Source of the DNA: UMGS1474 sp050946775
GTDB lineage: Bacteria > Bacillota > Clostridia > Oscillospirales > Acutalibacteraceae
Length of the DNA: 13,043 nucleotides
Direction: 5' to 3'
Assembly (NCBI GenBank): GCA_050946775.1
Contig: JBMNVL010000052.1
Coordinates: forward strand, 1 to 13,043
The notes under the pieces were generated by a model, which did not search any database, was not told where the DNA came from, and worked only from the letters and a program-made list of their open reading frames with translations. Made by a program: the position numbers and the translations under genes. Shown in pieces: positions 1 through 7,924 of this stretch (the first letter of the stretch is position 1; the number at the start of each line of letters is the position of its first letter).

Positions 1-635
1 AGGGTAACGGTGCGGGTGGTGTGGCGTCCGCGTCCCAGCTTGCGGCTGATCTCCCCCGTCGCCAGCTCCAGATCGGGGTACAGCGCGTTGAGAAGGCTGG
101 ATTTGCCCACGCCGGAATTGCCGGTAAAAGCGCTGATCCTGCCGCTCAGAAGCGCCCGCAGCGGCTGTACGCCCTGCACGTCCAGCGCCGACAACGCCTC
201 GACGCGCAGTCCCGCCGCCTTGTAGATCGCTTCCCACCGGCCGGTATCGCCGAGATCGCTTTTGTTGACCACGACGATCGGCTCGATCCCGTTTTTTTCG
301 GCAATGGCGATCATCTGATCGATCACCAAAGGCACCGGCGCCGGATCGGCGACGGCGATCACCAGCAGCAGTTGATCCACGTTGGCGACAGGCGGGCGGA
401 TCAATTGATTGCGCCGCGGGCGGATCTCGACGACGAACCCTTTTCCCAGCTCCACCGTCGGCTCCACGACGGCGATATCCCCGACCAGCGGCGTCAGCTT
501 TTGCTTGCGGAACAACCCGCGGGCACGGCATTCCAGCACCTCGCGCGCGTCGCCAATGGCGACCTCCACATAGTAGAAGCCGCCATTGCTGCACAGTATA
601 CGCCCTTCCACAGGCTTGTTGATCCCGCCGCTCAT
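1..635 (-). CDS. rsgA: Ribosome small subunit-dependent GTPase RsgA, 3' end cut by window edge
   Basis: RsgA (CpgA/YjeQ) is a circularly permuted GTPase that checks late 30S subunit maturation in the cytoplasm. The first 211 residues are visible. An N-terminal OB-fold region (about 1-75) is followed by the permuted G motifs: G4 NKSD at 124-127, then the P-loop GNSGVGKSS at 172-180, then RGRHTT at 202-207, which is the family's switch I/G2 region. The remaining switch region and the C-terminal zinc domain (a CxxHxxC-type site in the family, usual length about 290-300 aa) lie beyond position 1. The ATG start overlaps the prkC stop as TGATG, with no clear Shine-Dalgarno sequence, so translation is probably coupled to prkC. 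The prkC-rsgA neighbourhood is conserved in Firmicutes, and B. subtilis PrkC is reported to phosphorylate CpgA. Family assignment is secure. Confidence 0.96.
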   Translation of the reverse strand, partial: MSGGINKPVEGRILCSNGGFYYVEVAIGDAREVLECRARGLFRKQKLTPLVGDIAVVEPTVELGKGFVVEIRPRRNQLIRPPVANVDQLLLVIAVADPAPVPLVIDQMIAIAEKNGIEPIVVVNKSDLGDTGRWEAIYKAAGLRVEALSALDVQGVQPLRALLSGRISAFTGNSGVGKSSLLNALYPDLELATGEISRKLGRGRHTTRTVT

Positions 636-2662
636 CAGCCGTTGATGGCGTAGGGGTCGTTGAAGGGATTGGACTCCACCTCGGTGGCGGTGCCGTCCGT
701 CCCGTTGACCAAAAACCGCTTGTAAACCTGATAGGCGCCGGTACCCTCCGCGGCGATGCGGATGGTGACAGGATAGCTCTCCCGCTGAGCGGTCAGCGTC
801 AGCGTCAGCGTTTTTTTATCCGACGGCAGCAAGCGGGTCAGCTGATCCACCCCCAGCTCCGACTCGGTCTTCAGCTCGCCGTCCACGTAGACCTGCAGAT
901 CGACCTGTGTCGAGGTCTGCGGCAGATCGACCAGGAGCTGAACGTCCTGATAACCCGAGCTGACGGTCAGCTTGACCTTGGTGCCGGGCTGCGCCATGGT
1001 GCCGCCCTCCGGCGTCTGGCTGACGACGTAGCCACGCTGCATCCCGGCGGCGTTGACCACCTCGATGGCGCTCTCGTCCACGATAAAGCCCTTTTCCTTC
1101 AGCTTGGCGATGGCGTCCTCCTGCGCGACGTTGGTCACGCCGGGCACCTGCACCTCCGGCACCGGTTCGGGTCCGTTGCTGACGTAAAGCACGATCGTCG
1201 TCCCCTTGGGCGCCTTTTCGGGATAGGCCGGTTCGGTGCGGATCACGAGATTCGCCGCCACGGTGCTGGAGGATTCGCTGACCTCCTGTACCTGGAAGCC
1301 GGCGGTCTCCAGCTCGGTACGGGCGGTGGTCTTGTCACGGCCCTCTTTGATCTGAGGCACCTCCACCGTTTGCGGCCCGCGGCTGACGGTCAGCTCGACC
1401 GTGCTTTTCATCTTGACTTCCTTGCCGCCGGCCGGCTTTTGATCCATGATCTCCCCTTCGGGGACGGTATCGTCGTATTTGCCGTTGACCTGGAAATTGA
1501 ATTTGGCGTTGTAATCGGAATTGTTGGTAACGTCGGCGTACATCTTGCCCACCAGCTCCGGCACGGTGACGTTGTCCACACCCGGCTTGCTGATAAAGTC
1601 AAAGGCAAACCAAATGCCGACGAAGATCATCACGATCAGCACCAGCGCGCCGGCGATCGCCGCGAGGATGGGCAGCATCGAGCCGCGCGGCTCGTCGTCC
1701 TCGTCATCCTCTTCCTCTGCGACGGTCTCCGTCCGCGGACGCACCGGCGTCGTTTTGATCCGGGAATTGGCCGAGGCGTAGCGGGGCGTCGGGTCGGTCT
1801 GGTATTTATAGGCAAAATGAATGCTGGGATCCCGTTTGAACTCGTCGATGTCGTACAGCATTTCCGCCGCCGACTGATACCGCGCGCCGGGGTCCTTCTG
1901 CATCGCCTTGAGGGTGATCTCCTCGAGGCTCTCGGGAATATCCGGGTTGACCTCACGCGGCTTTTTGGGCTCCGACTGCAGCTGCATGATCGCCACCGAC
2001 ACGGCGTTGTCCGCCTCAAAGGGCAGGCACCCGGTCAGCATTTCATACAGCATCACGCCGACCGAATACAGATCGGCCTTTTCGTCGGTGATCTCCCCTT
2101 TGGCCTGTTCGGGGCTGATGTAATGCACCGAGCCGATCGCCTTGGTCTCGCCGCCGGTGCTGAAGCGGGCTTCCTGGCGGGAGAACTGGGCAATGCCGAA
2201 GTCCATCACCTTGATGGTGCCGTCGGGCAGCAGCATGATGTTCTGGGGCTTGATGTCCCGGTGGATGATCCCCTTGTCGTGCGCGTGCTGCAGCGCCCGC
2301 AGGATCTGCACCGTGAAATGAAGGGCTTCCTTCCACGGCACGATCTTTTGCTGGTCGATGTATTCCTTGAGGGTGATCCCGTCGATATATTCCATCACGA
2401 TGTATTGGAACCGGTCGCCGAAGCTGACGTCGTACACCTTGACGATATTGGGATGCGCCAGAATGGCGATCGCCTTGGACTCGTTTTTGAACCGACGGGT
2501 AAACTCCTCGTTGGTCAGATACTCATCCTTGAGGATCTTGATCGATACGATCCGGTCGTCGATGGTGTCGTACGCCTTATACACACAGGCCATACCGCCC
2601 ACACCGATGATCTCCCGGATCTCGTACCGGCCGTCCAACCGTTTGCCCAGATACTTGTCCAT
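635..2662 (-). CDS. prkC: PASTA-domain Ser/Thr protein kinase PrkC (Stk1 type)
   Basis: Membrane-bound eukaryotic-like Ser/Thr kinase of 675 aa that senses muropeptides or cell-wall state through extracellular PASTA repeats. The cytoplasmic kinase domain spans about 12-275. It has glycine-rich loop G20-V-G-G-M, lysine K42 in VSIK, HRDIKPQN with D136, DFG at 154-156, and a GSVHYISPEQ segment after the activation loop. A juxtamembrane linker with an acidic run (about 317-325) precedes one membrane segment (about 330-357). Three PASTA repeats follow (about 364-428, 432-497, 504-570), then about 100 residues (574-675) that match no domain I recognise. I place the start at the ATG of MDKYLGK, because a GAGGAG lies 8 nt upstream of it. 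The ATG two codons earlier, overlapping the stp stop, would leave only 2 nt. Reading further upstream runs into stp. It pairs with the phosphatase encoded immediately upstream. Confidence 0.97.
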   Translation of the reverse strand: MDKYLGKRLDGRYEIREIIGVGGMACVYKAYDTIDDRIVSIKILKDEYLTNEEFTRRFKNESKAIAILAHPNIVKVYDVSFGDRFQYIVMEYIDGITLKEYIDQQKIVPWKEALHFTVQILRALQHAHDKGIIHRDIKPQNIMLLPDGTIKVMDFGIAQFSRQEARFSTGGETKAIGSVHYISPEQAKGEITDEKADLYSVGVMLYEMLTGCLPFEADNAVSVAIMQLQSEPKKPREVNPDIPESLEEITLKAMQKDPGARYQSAAEMLYDIDEFKRDPSIHFAYKYQTDPTPRYASANSRIKTTPVRPRTETVAEEEDDEDDEPRGSMLPILAAIAGALVLIVMIFVGIWFAFDFISKPGVDNVTVPELVGKMYADVTNNSDYNAKFNFQVNGKYDDTVPEGEIMDQKPAGGKEVKMKSTVELTVSRGPQTVEVPQIKEGRDKTTARTELETAGFQVQEVSESSSTVAANLVIRTEPAYPEKAPKGTTIVLYVSNGPEPVPEVQVPGVTNVAQEDAIAKLKEKGFIVDESAIEVVNAAGMQRGYVVSQTPEGGTMAQPGTKVKLTVSSGYQDVQLLVDLPQTSTQVDLQVYVDGELKTESELGVDQLTRLLPSDKKTLTLTLTAQRESYPVTIRIAAEGTGAYQVYKRFLVNGTDGTATEVESNPFNDPYAING

Positions 2663-2667
2663 TTGCA

Positions 2668-3408
2668 TCACTCCTCTTTCTCCTTGGGTGCCATCCACAC
2701 CACCGTGATGTTGTCGTCGCCGCCGGCCTGTTTGGCCAGCTCGATCAGCCTTGCCGGCACGTTTGGCGGATCGGTCGATCGCGCGACCGACAGGATCTGC
2801 TCGTCGCTGACCATATTGGTCAAGCCGTCGCTGCACAAAAGCAGCCCAGTCGTCGGCGGCAGCTCCATCACCGCCAGATCGGCGGCCACCCGCTCGTCTA
2901 CCCCAACGGCGCGGGTGATCAGATGTTTATGGGGATGATGCCGCGCTTCCTGCGGCGTCAATTGTCCGTTTTCCACCATATCCTGCACCACCGAATGGTC
3001 ACGGGTCTGCTGGACGATGGTTTCGTCCACGCTGTAGATGCGGCTGTCGCCGACGTGTGCGGTGTAGGCTTGTCCGTCGTAAACCAGCGCCACCACGGCG
3101 GTGGTGCCCATACCGCGCAGTTCGGGATCGGCCATCGACTCGTCGTAGACCAGCGCGTTGGCGGCGGCCAGAGTGGTGTCCATCAAATGCAGCAGCGAAA
3201 ACTCGGAAATGCCCTCCCGAAAGCCCTGCTGCAGCCGCTTTTCGATCATATCGGCGGCCAGATTGCTGGCAACGCTGCCTCCGGCGGCGCCGCCCATCCC
3301 GTCGCACACAATGGCGTAGGAGGCGTTTTGCGCCAGCGTTCCCAAGCGGAACGTGTCCTGGTTGTTCGGCCGCACACAGCCGACGTCGGTCTGTCCGTAG
3401 CTCGTCAC
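2668..3408 (-). CDS. stp: PP2C-family Ser/Thr protein phosphatase Stp/PrpC
   Basis: Metal-dependent cytoplasmic phosphatase of 246 aa, expected to reverse PrkC phosphorylation of the kinase and its substrates. The PP2C motifs appear in order: TDVGCVRPNNQD (7-18), VCDGMGG with metal ligand D36 (34-40), MGTT (100-103), HVGDSR (118-123), DHS (137-139), CSDGLTN with D194 (192-198) and GGDDNITV (229-236). Length is normal for Stp/PrpC and no membrane segment is seen. The start is GTG at 3408, supported by a strong AAGGAGGAG just upstream (about 3413-3421). The gene follows rlmN by 22 bp. Its stop overlaps an unused ATG just before prkC. Phosphatase-kinase adjacency is the standard arrangement in Firmicutes. 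The short Lys/Glu-rich C-terminus is unremarkable. Confidence 0.96.
   Translation of the reverse strand: MTSYGQTDVGCVRPNNQDTFRLGTLAQNASYAIVCDGMGGAAGGSVASNLAADMIEKRLQQGFREGISEFSLLHLMDTTLAAANALVYDESMADPELRGMGTTAVVALVYDGQAYTAHVGDSRIYSVDETIVQQTRDHSVVQDMVENGQLTPQEARHHPHKHLITRAVGVDERVAADLAVMELPPTTGLLLCSDGLTNMVSDEQILSVARSTDPPNVPARLIELAKQAGGDDNITVVWMAPKEKEE
2671..2676 (-). promoter_or_regulatory. Ribosome binding site deciding the prkC start
   Basis: GAGGAG within the last codons of stp lies 8 nt before ATG 2662 but only 2 nt before ATG 2668, favouring MDKYLGK as the PrkC N-terminus. Confidence 0.8.
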
Positions 3409-3430
3409 AAAACTCCTCCTTTCCCAAAAA

Positions 3431-4465
3431 TCAGTTCTGCTGATCCTCCTGCCGGCGCAATTGCCCGCAGGAGGCTTGTATATCGGCGCCCAGCGTCCGG
3501 CGTACCGTCGCGGGAATCCCCTGCTTTTCGATGATCGACCGGAAGGCCTCCAGCCGTTTAGCAGAGCTGCGCCGGTGCTCTTTTCCCTGCACCTCGTTGG
3601 CCGGGATCAGATTGACGTGGCACAGCATCCCTTTTAATCGCGCCGCCAGCTCTCTGGCGCAGGCGTCGGAATCGTTGACCGAATCCATCATGGCGTACTC
3701 AAAGGAGATCCGCCGCCCGACCGCGTCGATGTAATCCCGGCAGGCCTTGAGCAATTCCTCGATCGGCCAACGCCGGTTGACCGGCATCAGCCGGCTGCGC
3801 AGCTCGTCGTTGGGTGCGTGCAGCGAAACCGACAACGTCAAGGGCCACCGGTAGGCCATCAGATCGTAGATCTTATCCACCAGTCCACAGGTGGACAGCG
3901 AAATATGCCGCATCCCGATATGCACGCCGCCTTCCTCTGACAGCATCTGCAAAAACCGGGTGACTTCATCAAAATTGTCCAGCGGCTCTCCCATCCCCAT
4001 CAGCACGATGGAGGAAACCCGTATGCCGCGATCCCGCTGCGCGGTTTCGATCTGGGAAAGCATCTCTCCGGCGGTAAGATTTCGGTGCAGCCCGCCCATA
4101 CCGGTGGCGCAAAAGGAACAATTCATCCGGCAACCGGCTTGGGTCGACAGGCATTGCGACCAGCCGTGATGGTACTGCATCAGCACCGATTCCACCGTCT
4201 CCCCGTCGCCCATGGCGAAGAGATATTTGACGGTGCCGTCGATCTGCGAGACCAGTCGCCGCACGATCTCCACGTGCGGGATGGCGTACGCCTGCGCCAA
4301 CCGCTGACGAAGATCCCGCGGCAGATTGGCCATCTGATCGAAGGACGTTACCCCGTGATCCAGCCAGTCGCGGATCTGCTTGGCGCGAAAAGCGGGCTGT
4401 CCCCATTCAAGGAGCCGCCGCCGCAATTCCTCCGGCTCGAGAAGGCGAATATCCGGCCGCTCCAC
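3431..4465 (-). CDS. rlmN: Dual-specificity 23S rRNA/tRNA adenine C2-methyltransferase RlmN
   Basis: Radical-SAM enzyme that methylates C2 of A2503 in 23S rRNA and, in studied homologues, A37 in some tRNAs. Counting 344 aa from GTG 4465, the [4Fe-4S] cysteines are C112, C116 and C119 (CxxxCxxC). The two ping-pong cysteines correspond to C105 (SQCLS, seven residues before the cluster, as in E. coli) and C333 near the C-terminus (QASCGQLR). The GMGEP motif is at 157-161. The N-terminal RNA-binding region includes FRAKQIRDWL. An upstream GTG at 4474 overlaps the rsmB stop as GTGA but has no good ribosome site. GTG 4465 has GAGGTGA about 5-8 nt upstream, so I prefer it; the 4474 start would add three residues. 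It sits with rsmB in a pair of rRNA methylation genes. All key residues are present. Confidence 0.96.
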   Translation of the reverse strand: MERPDIRLLEPEELRRRLLEWGQPAFRAKQIRDWLDHGVTSFDQMANLPRDLRQRLAQAYAIPHVEIVRRLVSQIDGTVKYLFAMGDGETVESVLMQYHHGWSQCLSTQAGCRMNCSFCATGMGGLHRNLTAGEMLSQIETAQRDRGIRVSSIVLMGMGEPLDNFDEVTRFLQMLSEEGGVHIGMRHISLSTCGLVDKIYDLMAYRWPLTLSVSLHAPNDELRSRLMPVNRRWPIEELLKACRDYIDAVGRRISFEYAMMDSVNDSDACARELAARLKGMLCHVNLIPANEVQGKEHRRSSAKRLEAFRSIIEKQGIPATVRRTLGADIQASCGQLRRQEDQQN

Positions 4466-4470
4466 CCGTG

Positions 4471-4477
4471 TCACCTC
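4471..4477 (-). promoter_or_regulatory. Ribosome binding site deciding the rlmN start
   Basis: GAGGTGA, which includes the rsmB stop codon TGA, lies 5 nt before GTG 4465 (8 nt counted from GAGG). It overlaps the alternative GTG at 4474, so it cannot serve that codon. Confidence 0.65.
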
Positions 4478-5811
4478 GTTCTTTGAAAACTCGCGATAAA
4501 AAACCCGTCGCTCCCCTGTTCATCCGGGAAAAGGGTTATCCGATGATCCGGCGCGATCCCGGCCCGGGCAAAGCACTCTTCCAGCGGCAAGACACGGGGC
4601 TGAAAATCGGGATGGGTCTGCAAAAACCAATCGGCGATCTCCTCGTTTTCAGCACGCCGCAGGGTACAGGTGGAATACTGCAAAACCCCGCCCGGCCGCA
4701 CCAGCTCCGCCGAACGGTCGAGAATTTGCCGTTGAAGCGCCGGCAGATCCGCCCATGGCGCCGGGTCCTTGTAGCGGATCTCCGGCTTACGGCGGATCAC
4801 GCCCAGCCCCGAACAGGGCAGGTCACAGATCACCCGGTCGAAGGCGGCTTTTTCATCCTTGGCGCAAGGTGCGGACGCGTCCCGCTGCCGGGTTTTCACC
4901 ACCGGCAGGGACAGTTCCTCCGCCCGGCGACGGATCACCTCGCATTTGGCGGCGTACAAATCGCAGGCCACCACCTCGCCCTGTCCGTTCAGTGACTGGG
5001 CGACGGTGAAGCTTTTGCCGCCGGGAGCGGCGCAAACGTCGATAATCCTTTCGCCGGGTCGGGCGTCCAACGCCCGACAAGCCCATTGAGAGGCCATATC
5101 TTGATAATAATACCAGTTTTTTTGCAAGGTTTCAAGACTTTTGCCCAAAGAATTTTGGAAAATCGTAAGGGCGTTTTCCAGCCCGGGGATCTCTTCAAAG
5201 GCGACGCCCGCTTCTGCAAGAGATCGACGCACCTGATCGGCGTTGGTCGCCGCGGTGTTGATCCGCAAGGTATGGGGCGGGATATCGTTGGCGCACTCCG
5301 CCAGTTTCCTGGCGCGTTCGGCGCCGTAATCGGCGATCCACAGATCGATGATCGGCCGCGGACAGGAATAGCGGATCGACCAGCCGTCGGGATCGTCCGG
5401 CAGATCCGCAAGGATCCGCATACCGTCCCGGTCGATCGCCCGCAGCACCGCGTTGACCATCCCGGCGGCCTTGAACTGAGCCGACCGCTTGGTCAGCTCC
5501 ACCGCCTCGTTGACGGCGGCGGGGGCCGGAATCTTGTCCATATATAGCAGCTGATACGCGCCGCACCGCAAAATTTGCAGCACCAGCGGATGCAGCCGCG
5601 ACAACTTCGTTTTGCAAAAGGAGGAAAGTAAATGATCGAGCGTCAGCTGTCGTTCAATAACCCCGTAAAACAAACGGGTCGCCAGCCCTTTTTCCACCTC
5701 GGGCATGGCGGACTTGCGCAGCTCCTCCTCCAACTGGATGTTGGAATACCGCCTGTCCCGGTAAAACCGGTCAAGCTGATCCGCCGTCCAGCGACGCGCC
5801 GGCGACGCCAT
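4471..5811 (-). CDS. rsmB: 16S rRNA (cytosine-967 C5)-methyltransferase RsmB
   Basis: SAM-dependent m5C methyltransferase of 446 aa acting on 16S rRNA C967. It has an N-terminal NusB-like RNA-binding domain (about 5-130) and a C-terminal Rossmann methyltransferase domain. SAM motif I is IDVCAAPGGKS (257-267). Motif IV DLPCSG contains C333, expected to aid product release. Motif VI YSTCTL contains nucleophile C382. Length is normal for the family. The ATG start overlaps the stop of the zinc peptidase gene as TGATG. No clear Shine-Dalgarno sequence is seen, so translation is probably coupled. Codons around residues 215-240 are unusually AT-rich for this gene and contain a promoter-like sequence on the coding strand (listed separately). 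Confidence 0.96.
   Translation of the reverse strand: MASPARRWTADQLDRFYRDRRYSNIQLEEELRKSAMPEVEKGLATRLFYGVIERQLTLDHLLSSFCKTKLSRLHPLVLQILRCGAYQLLYMDKIPAPAAVNEAVELTKRSAQFKAAGMVNAVLRAIDRDGMRILADLPDDPDGWSIRYSCPRPIIDLWIADYGAERARKLAECANDIPPHTLRINTAATNADQVRRSLAEAGVAFEEIPGLENALTIFQNSLGKSLETLQKNWYYYQDMASQWACRALDARPGERIIDVCAAPGGKSFTVAQSLNGQGEVVACDLYAAKCEVIRRRAEELSLPVVKTRQRDASAPCAKDEKAAFDRVICDLPCSGLGVIRRKPEIRYKDPAPWADLPALQRQILDRSAELVRPGGVLQYSTCTLRRAENEEIADWFLQTHPDFQPRVLPLEECFARAGIAPDHRITLFPDEQGSDGFFIASFQRTR
5107..5135 (-). promoter_or_regulatory. Possible internal promoter within rsmB
   Basis: On the coding (minus) strand, TTGAAA (5135-5130), a 17-bp spacer and TATTAT (5112-5107) form a near-consensus sigma-A promoter, with TGG giving an extended -10. 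Each hexamer is one base from consensus. It lies in an AT-rich patch of an otherwise GC-rich gene and would start transcription near 5100, upstream of rlmN, stp, prkC and rsgA. It may still reflect the codons for QKNWYYYQD, so it is a prediction only. Confidence 0.45.
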
Positions 5812-6506
5812 CAGTTGCGACGACTGCGGCTGGCGGCGATCAGCAGCAGCCGGATAAATTGCATCACCGACACCAGCAGCGCCGCCACGTAAGTCATCGC
5901 CGCCGCGGTCAACACCTTTTTGGCGCCCTTGAGCTCGTCCTCGGTCAGCATCTGCCCGGCCCGCAGCTCCGCCAGCGCCCGGCGGCTGGCGTCGAATTCC
6001 ACCGGCAGGGTCACAAGCTGGAACAGCACCGCCGCGCCGAAGAAAAACACGCCCAAATACAGCAGCGGCTCAAAGGACAGCGCGATCCCGGCAATCAGCA
6101 GCCACGGCGCCGCCGCGGAGGCAAACCGGGTAACCGGGATCATCGCCATGCGCAGGCTCACCGGCCAATAGTTGGCGGCGTACTGCAGGGCGTGTCCGGT
6201 CTCGTGCGCCGCCACGCCGACGGCCGCCACGCTGGATACCCCGTAGACCGGTTCAGACAGGTGAATGCTCTGGTTGCGGGGATCGTAGTGGTCGGTCAAT
6301 GATCCCGCCGTCGGCAAACACGCCAGCCGCATACCGTGCGCTCGCATGATCTGCTGAGACGCTGCCGCGCCGGTCAACCCCGACGCCACGCCGAGACGGC
6401 TGTATTTTTTGAAGGTGGTTTTGACCTTGATCTGGGCGAAAACGGTGACCAGCAGCGCCGGCACCACCAGGATCAAGTACCAGTAATCAAAAAAGTAATA
6501 GGGCAT
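5811..6506 (-). CDS. Membrane zinc metallopeptidase, YugP-like family
   Basis: Integral membrane protein of 231 aa with a zinc-protease motif HETGH at 101-105. Two histidines would bind zinc and the glutamate would be catalytic; E170 in PVEFDAS is a candidate third ligand. Hydrophobic segments lie at about 8-25, 130-145, 148-166 and 200-224. The HETGH helix falls between the first and second, as in the YugP/zinc_peptidase_2 family of Firmicutes. The natural substrate is not known to me, and a role in membrane protein turnover is only a guess. The ATG at 6506 is preceded by AAGGGAG with about 7 nt spacing. It starts 21 bp after fmt and couples to rsmB. A homologue at this place (fmt - peptidase - rsmB) is, as I recall, common in Clostridia but not in B. 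subtilis, where yugP is elsewhere. Confidence 0.9.
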   Translation of the reverse strand: MPYYFFDYWYLILVVPALLVTVFAQIKVKTTFKKYSRLGVASGLTGAAASQQIMRAHGMRLACLPTAGSLTDHYDPRNQSIHLSEPVYGVSSVAAVGVAAHETGHALQYAANYWPVSLRMAMIPVTRFASAAAPWLLIAGIALSFEPLLYLGVFFFGAAVLFQLVTLPVEFDASRRALAELRAGQMLTEDELKGAKKVLTAAAMTYVAALLVSVMQFIRLLLIAASRSRRN

Positions 6507-6527
6507 CGTTTCGCTCCCTTTCCAATA

Positions 6528-7451
6528 TCAGTCCAACCGGTCTCCGACCGCCAGCGGATGTCCTCTCAAAAAGTCAGCCGCCGCCATCCGCTTAGCGCCT
6601 TCGATCTGCACCTGCTCGAGGATCAGCGCTTTGCGATCGCCGCAAGCGATCGTCAGCGGATCGACGCTGACCACCGTTCCGGGTGCCGCGTTCGTATCGC
6701 CGCCCACACGGGATGCGTGCAGCTTGAGGATCTTGCCGCGGTAATCGCACGTTGCCGACGGCCATGGATTGAGTCCCCGGATCTGGTCGCGCAGCTCTCT
6801 CGCCGGTTTATACCAGTCGACGACGCGCATGGATTTGTCCAGCATCGGCGCAAAGGTGGCCAGCGCGTCGTCCTGCGGCGTGGGCGTCAGGGTGCCGGCT
6901 TCCAGCCGTTTGAGCGTTTCGCTCAACAGCGCCGCACCGTCCTCGCTGAGGAGATCGAACAATTCTCCCGCCGTCATATCCTCCGGCAATGGCCGCCGGC
7001 TTTGCAGCAGCATATCGCCGGTATCCAGTCCCTCGTTCATTTGCATGGTGGTGACGCCGGCTTCGGAATCGCCGTTGAGCACCGCCCACTGGATGGGCGC
7101 CGCGCCGCGATAACGCGGCAAAAGCGACCCATGGACGTTGACGCAGCCATACCGCGGCAGCGTCAAAATCGACGCCGGCAGGATCCGGCCGAAGGCCACC
7201 ACCACGATTACGTCGGGATCCGCCTCCCGAATGGTTTGCAGGGTTTCCTCCGCTTTCATTTTGGCGGGCTGAAACACCGGCCAACCGCGTGTAAGGGCGT
7301 ACTCCTTTACAGGCGGAGGCGTCATGATCTGTCCCCGTCCTTTGGGTTTATCCGCCTGGGTGACCACCAGCGCGACGGTATGTCCGTCCGCCTCCAGTCG
7401 CCGCAGACTGGGCAGTGCGAAATCGGGCGTACCCATAAACACGATCCGCAT
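6528..7451 (-). CDS. fmt: Methionyl-tRNA formyltransferase Fmt
   Basis: Transfers a formyl group from 10-formyltetrahydrofolate to initiator Met-tRNA, giving fMet-tRNA for bacterial translation initiation. The 307-aa protein has the usual N-terminal formyltransferase fold (MGTPDFALPSL at 6-16) and the SLLPRYRGAAPI loop at 109-120. The catalytic triad corresponds to N105, H107 and D143 (in NVHGS and GLDTGD). The C-terminal tRNA-binding domain runs from about 207 and includes RDQIRGLNPWP (221-231). The start ATG shares a base with the def stop codon (TAATG). A GGAGGAG within the end of def gives about 8 nt spacing. The def-fmt pair encodes opposite steps of the formyl cycle and is widely conserved. 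Confidence 0.98.
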   Translation of the reverse strand: MRIVFMGTPDFALPSLRRLEADGHTVALVVTQADKPKGRGQIMTPPPVKEYALTRGWPVFQPAKMKAEETLQTIREADPDVIVVVAFGRILPASILTLPRYGCVNVHGSLLPRYRGAAPIQWAVLNGDSEAGVTTMQMNEGLDTGDMLLQSRRPLPEDMTAGELFDLLSEDGAALLSETLKRLEAGTLTPTPQDDALATFAPMLDKSMRVVDWYKPARELRDQIRGLNPWPSATCDYRGKILKLHASRVGGDTNAAPGTVVSVDPLTIACGDRKALILEQVQIEGAKRMAAADFLRGHPLAVGDRLD

Positions 7452-7915
7452 TACGCCATCTCCTCCGGATCCAGCATCCGGGTGGCGTGCTGCTTGAACA
7501 AGATCCCGTCCAGATGGTCGTTTTCATGGCACATACACCGCGCCATCAAGTCCTCGCCCTTGAGCGTAAAAGGCTTTCCGGTGCGGTCCTGCGCCTGCAG
7601 GATCACCGTTTGCGGGCGGCAGACGATGCCGTATTCGCCGGGAGAGGACAAGCAGCCCTCCGGCCCTTCCTGATTGCCCTTGCGGGCGACGATCTTGGGA
7701 TTGACGCATTCGATCACGCCCTCCCCCAGATCCATGATGAAGACCCGGCGCAGCACACCGACCTGCGGCGCCGCCAGACCGACGCCGTCCGCCGCGTGCA
7801 GCGTTTCGGCCATGTCGTCCAGCAATTGCCACAGCCGCTCGTTGAACTCGGTGACGGGACGGCTGATCTTATGCAGCGTGGGGTCGTCGTCCAGCAAAAT
7901 ATTGCGCAGTGCCAT
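7451..7915 (-). CDS. def: Peptide deformylase Def
   Basis: Metalloenzyme that removes the N-formyl group from nascent proteins at the ribosome exit. From ATG 7915 it is 154 aa. The three family motifs are present: GVGLAAPQ (44-51), EGCLS with metal ligand C88, and a HExxH variant read as HENDH (130-134), with H130, H134 and catalytic E131. The more usual sequence here is HEIDHLDG or HELDHLDG; N in place of the hydrophobic residue does not touch the metal. A TTG two codons upstream could extend it, but AAGGAG lies 9 nt before the ATG and only 3 nt before the TTG, so the ATG is chosen. It starts 32 bp after the priA stop and overlaps fmt by one base. Confidence 0.97.
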   Translation of the reverse strand: MALRNILLDDDPTLHKISRPVTEFNERLWQLLDDMAETLHAADGVGLAAPQVGVLRRVFIMDLGEGVIECVNPKIVARKGNQEGPEGCLSSPGEYGIVCRPQTVILQAQDRTGKPFTLKGEDLMARCMCHENDHLDGILFKQHATRMLDPEEMA

Positions 7916-7924
7916 TGTCAACAG

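Noticed and set aside
403..407. PriA residues 403-407 LDEEQ (DEEQ instead of DEEH; the numbers here are protein residues) considered as a defective Walker B motif.
   Set aside because: The acidic pair is intact, and DEEQ-type Walker B motifs occur in other clostridial PriA proteins as I recall them. All other helicase and zinc motifs are present.
5617..5892. A plus-strand AAAGGAGGAAAGTAAATG that looks like a perfect ribosome site and start, opening an 86-codon frame.
   Set aside because: It is the complement of RsmB codons for LLSSFCK and neighbours. The translated product is low-complexity Arg/Leu-rich sequence opposite rsmB and the zinc peptidase gene, with no visible promoter. Most likely a coincidence.
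7451..7915. HENDH in Def in place of the usual HEIDH or HELDH, considered as a possible loss of activity.
   Set aside because: Both metal-binding His, the catalytic Glu, the EGCLS cysteine and the GVGLAAPQ motif are intact, so the variant is probably active.
7897..7922. A perfect TTGACA at the def start, considered as a -35 box.
   Set aside because: No TATAAT-like sequence lies 16-18 bp downstream on the minus strand; the hexamer overlaps the def start codon.
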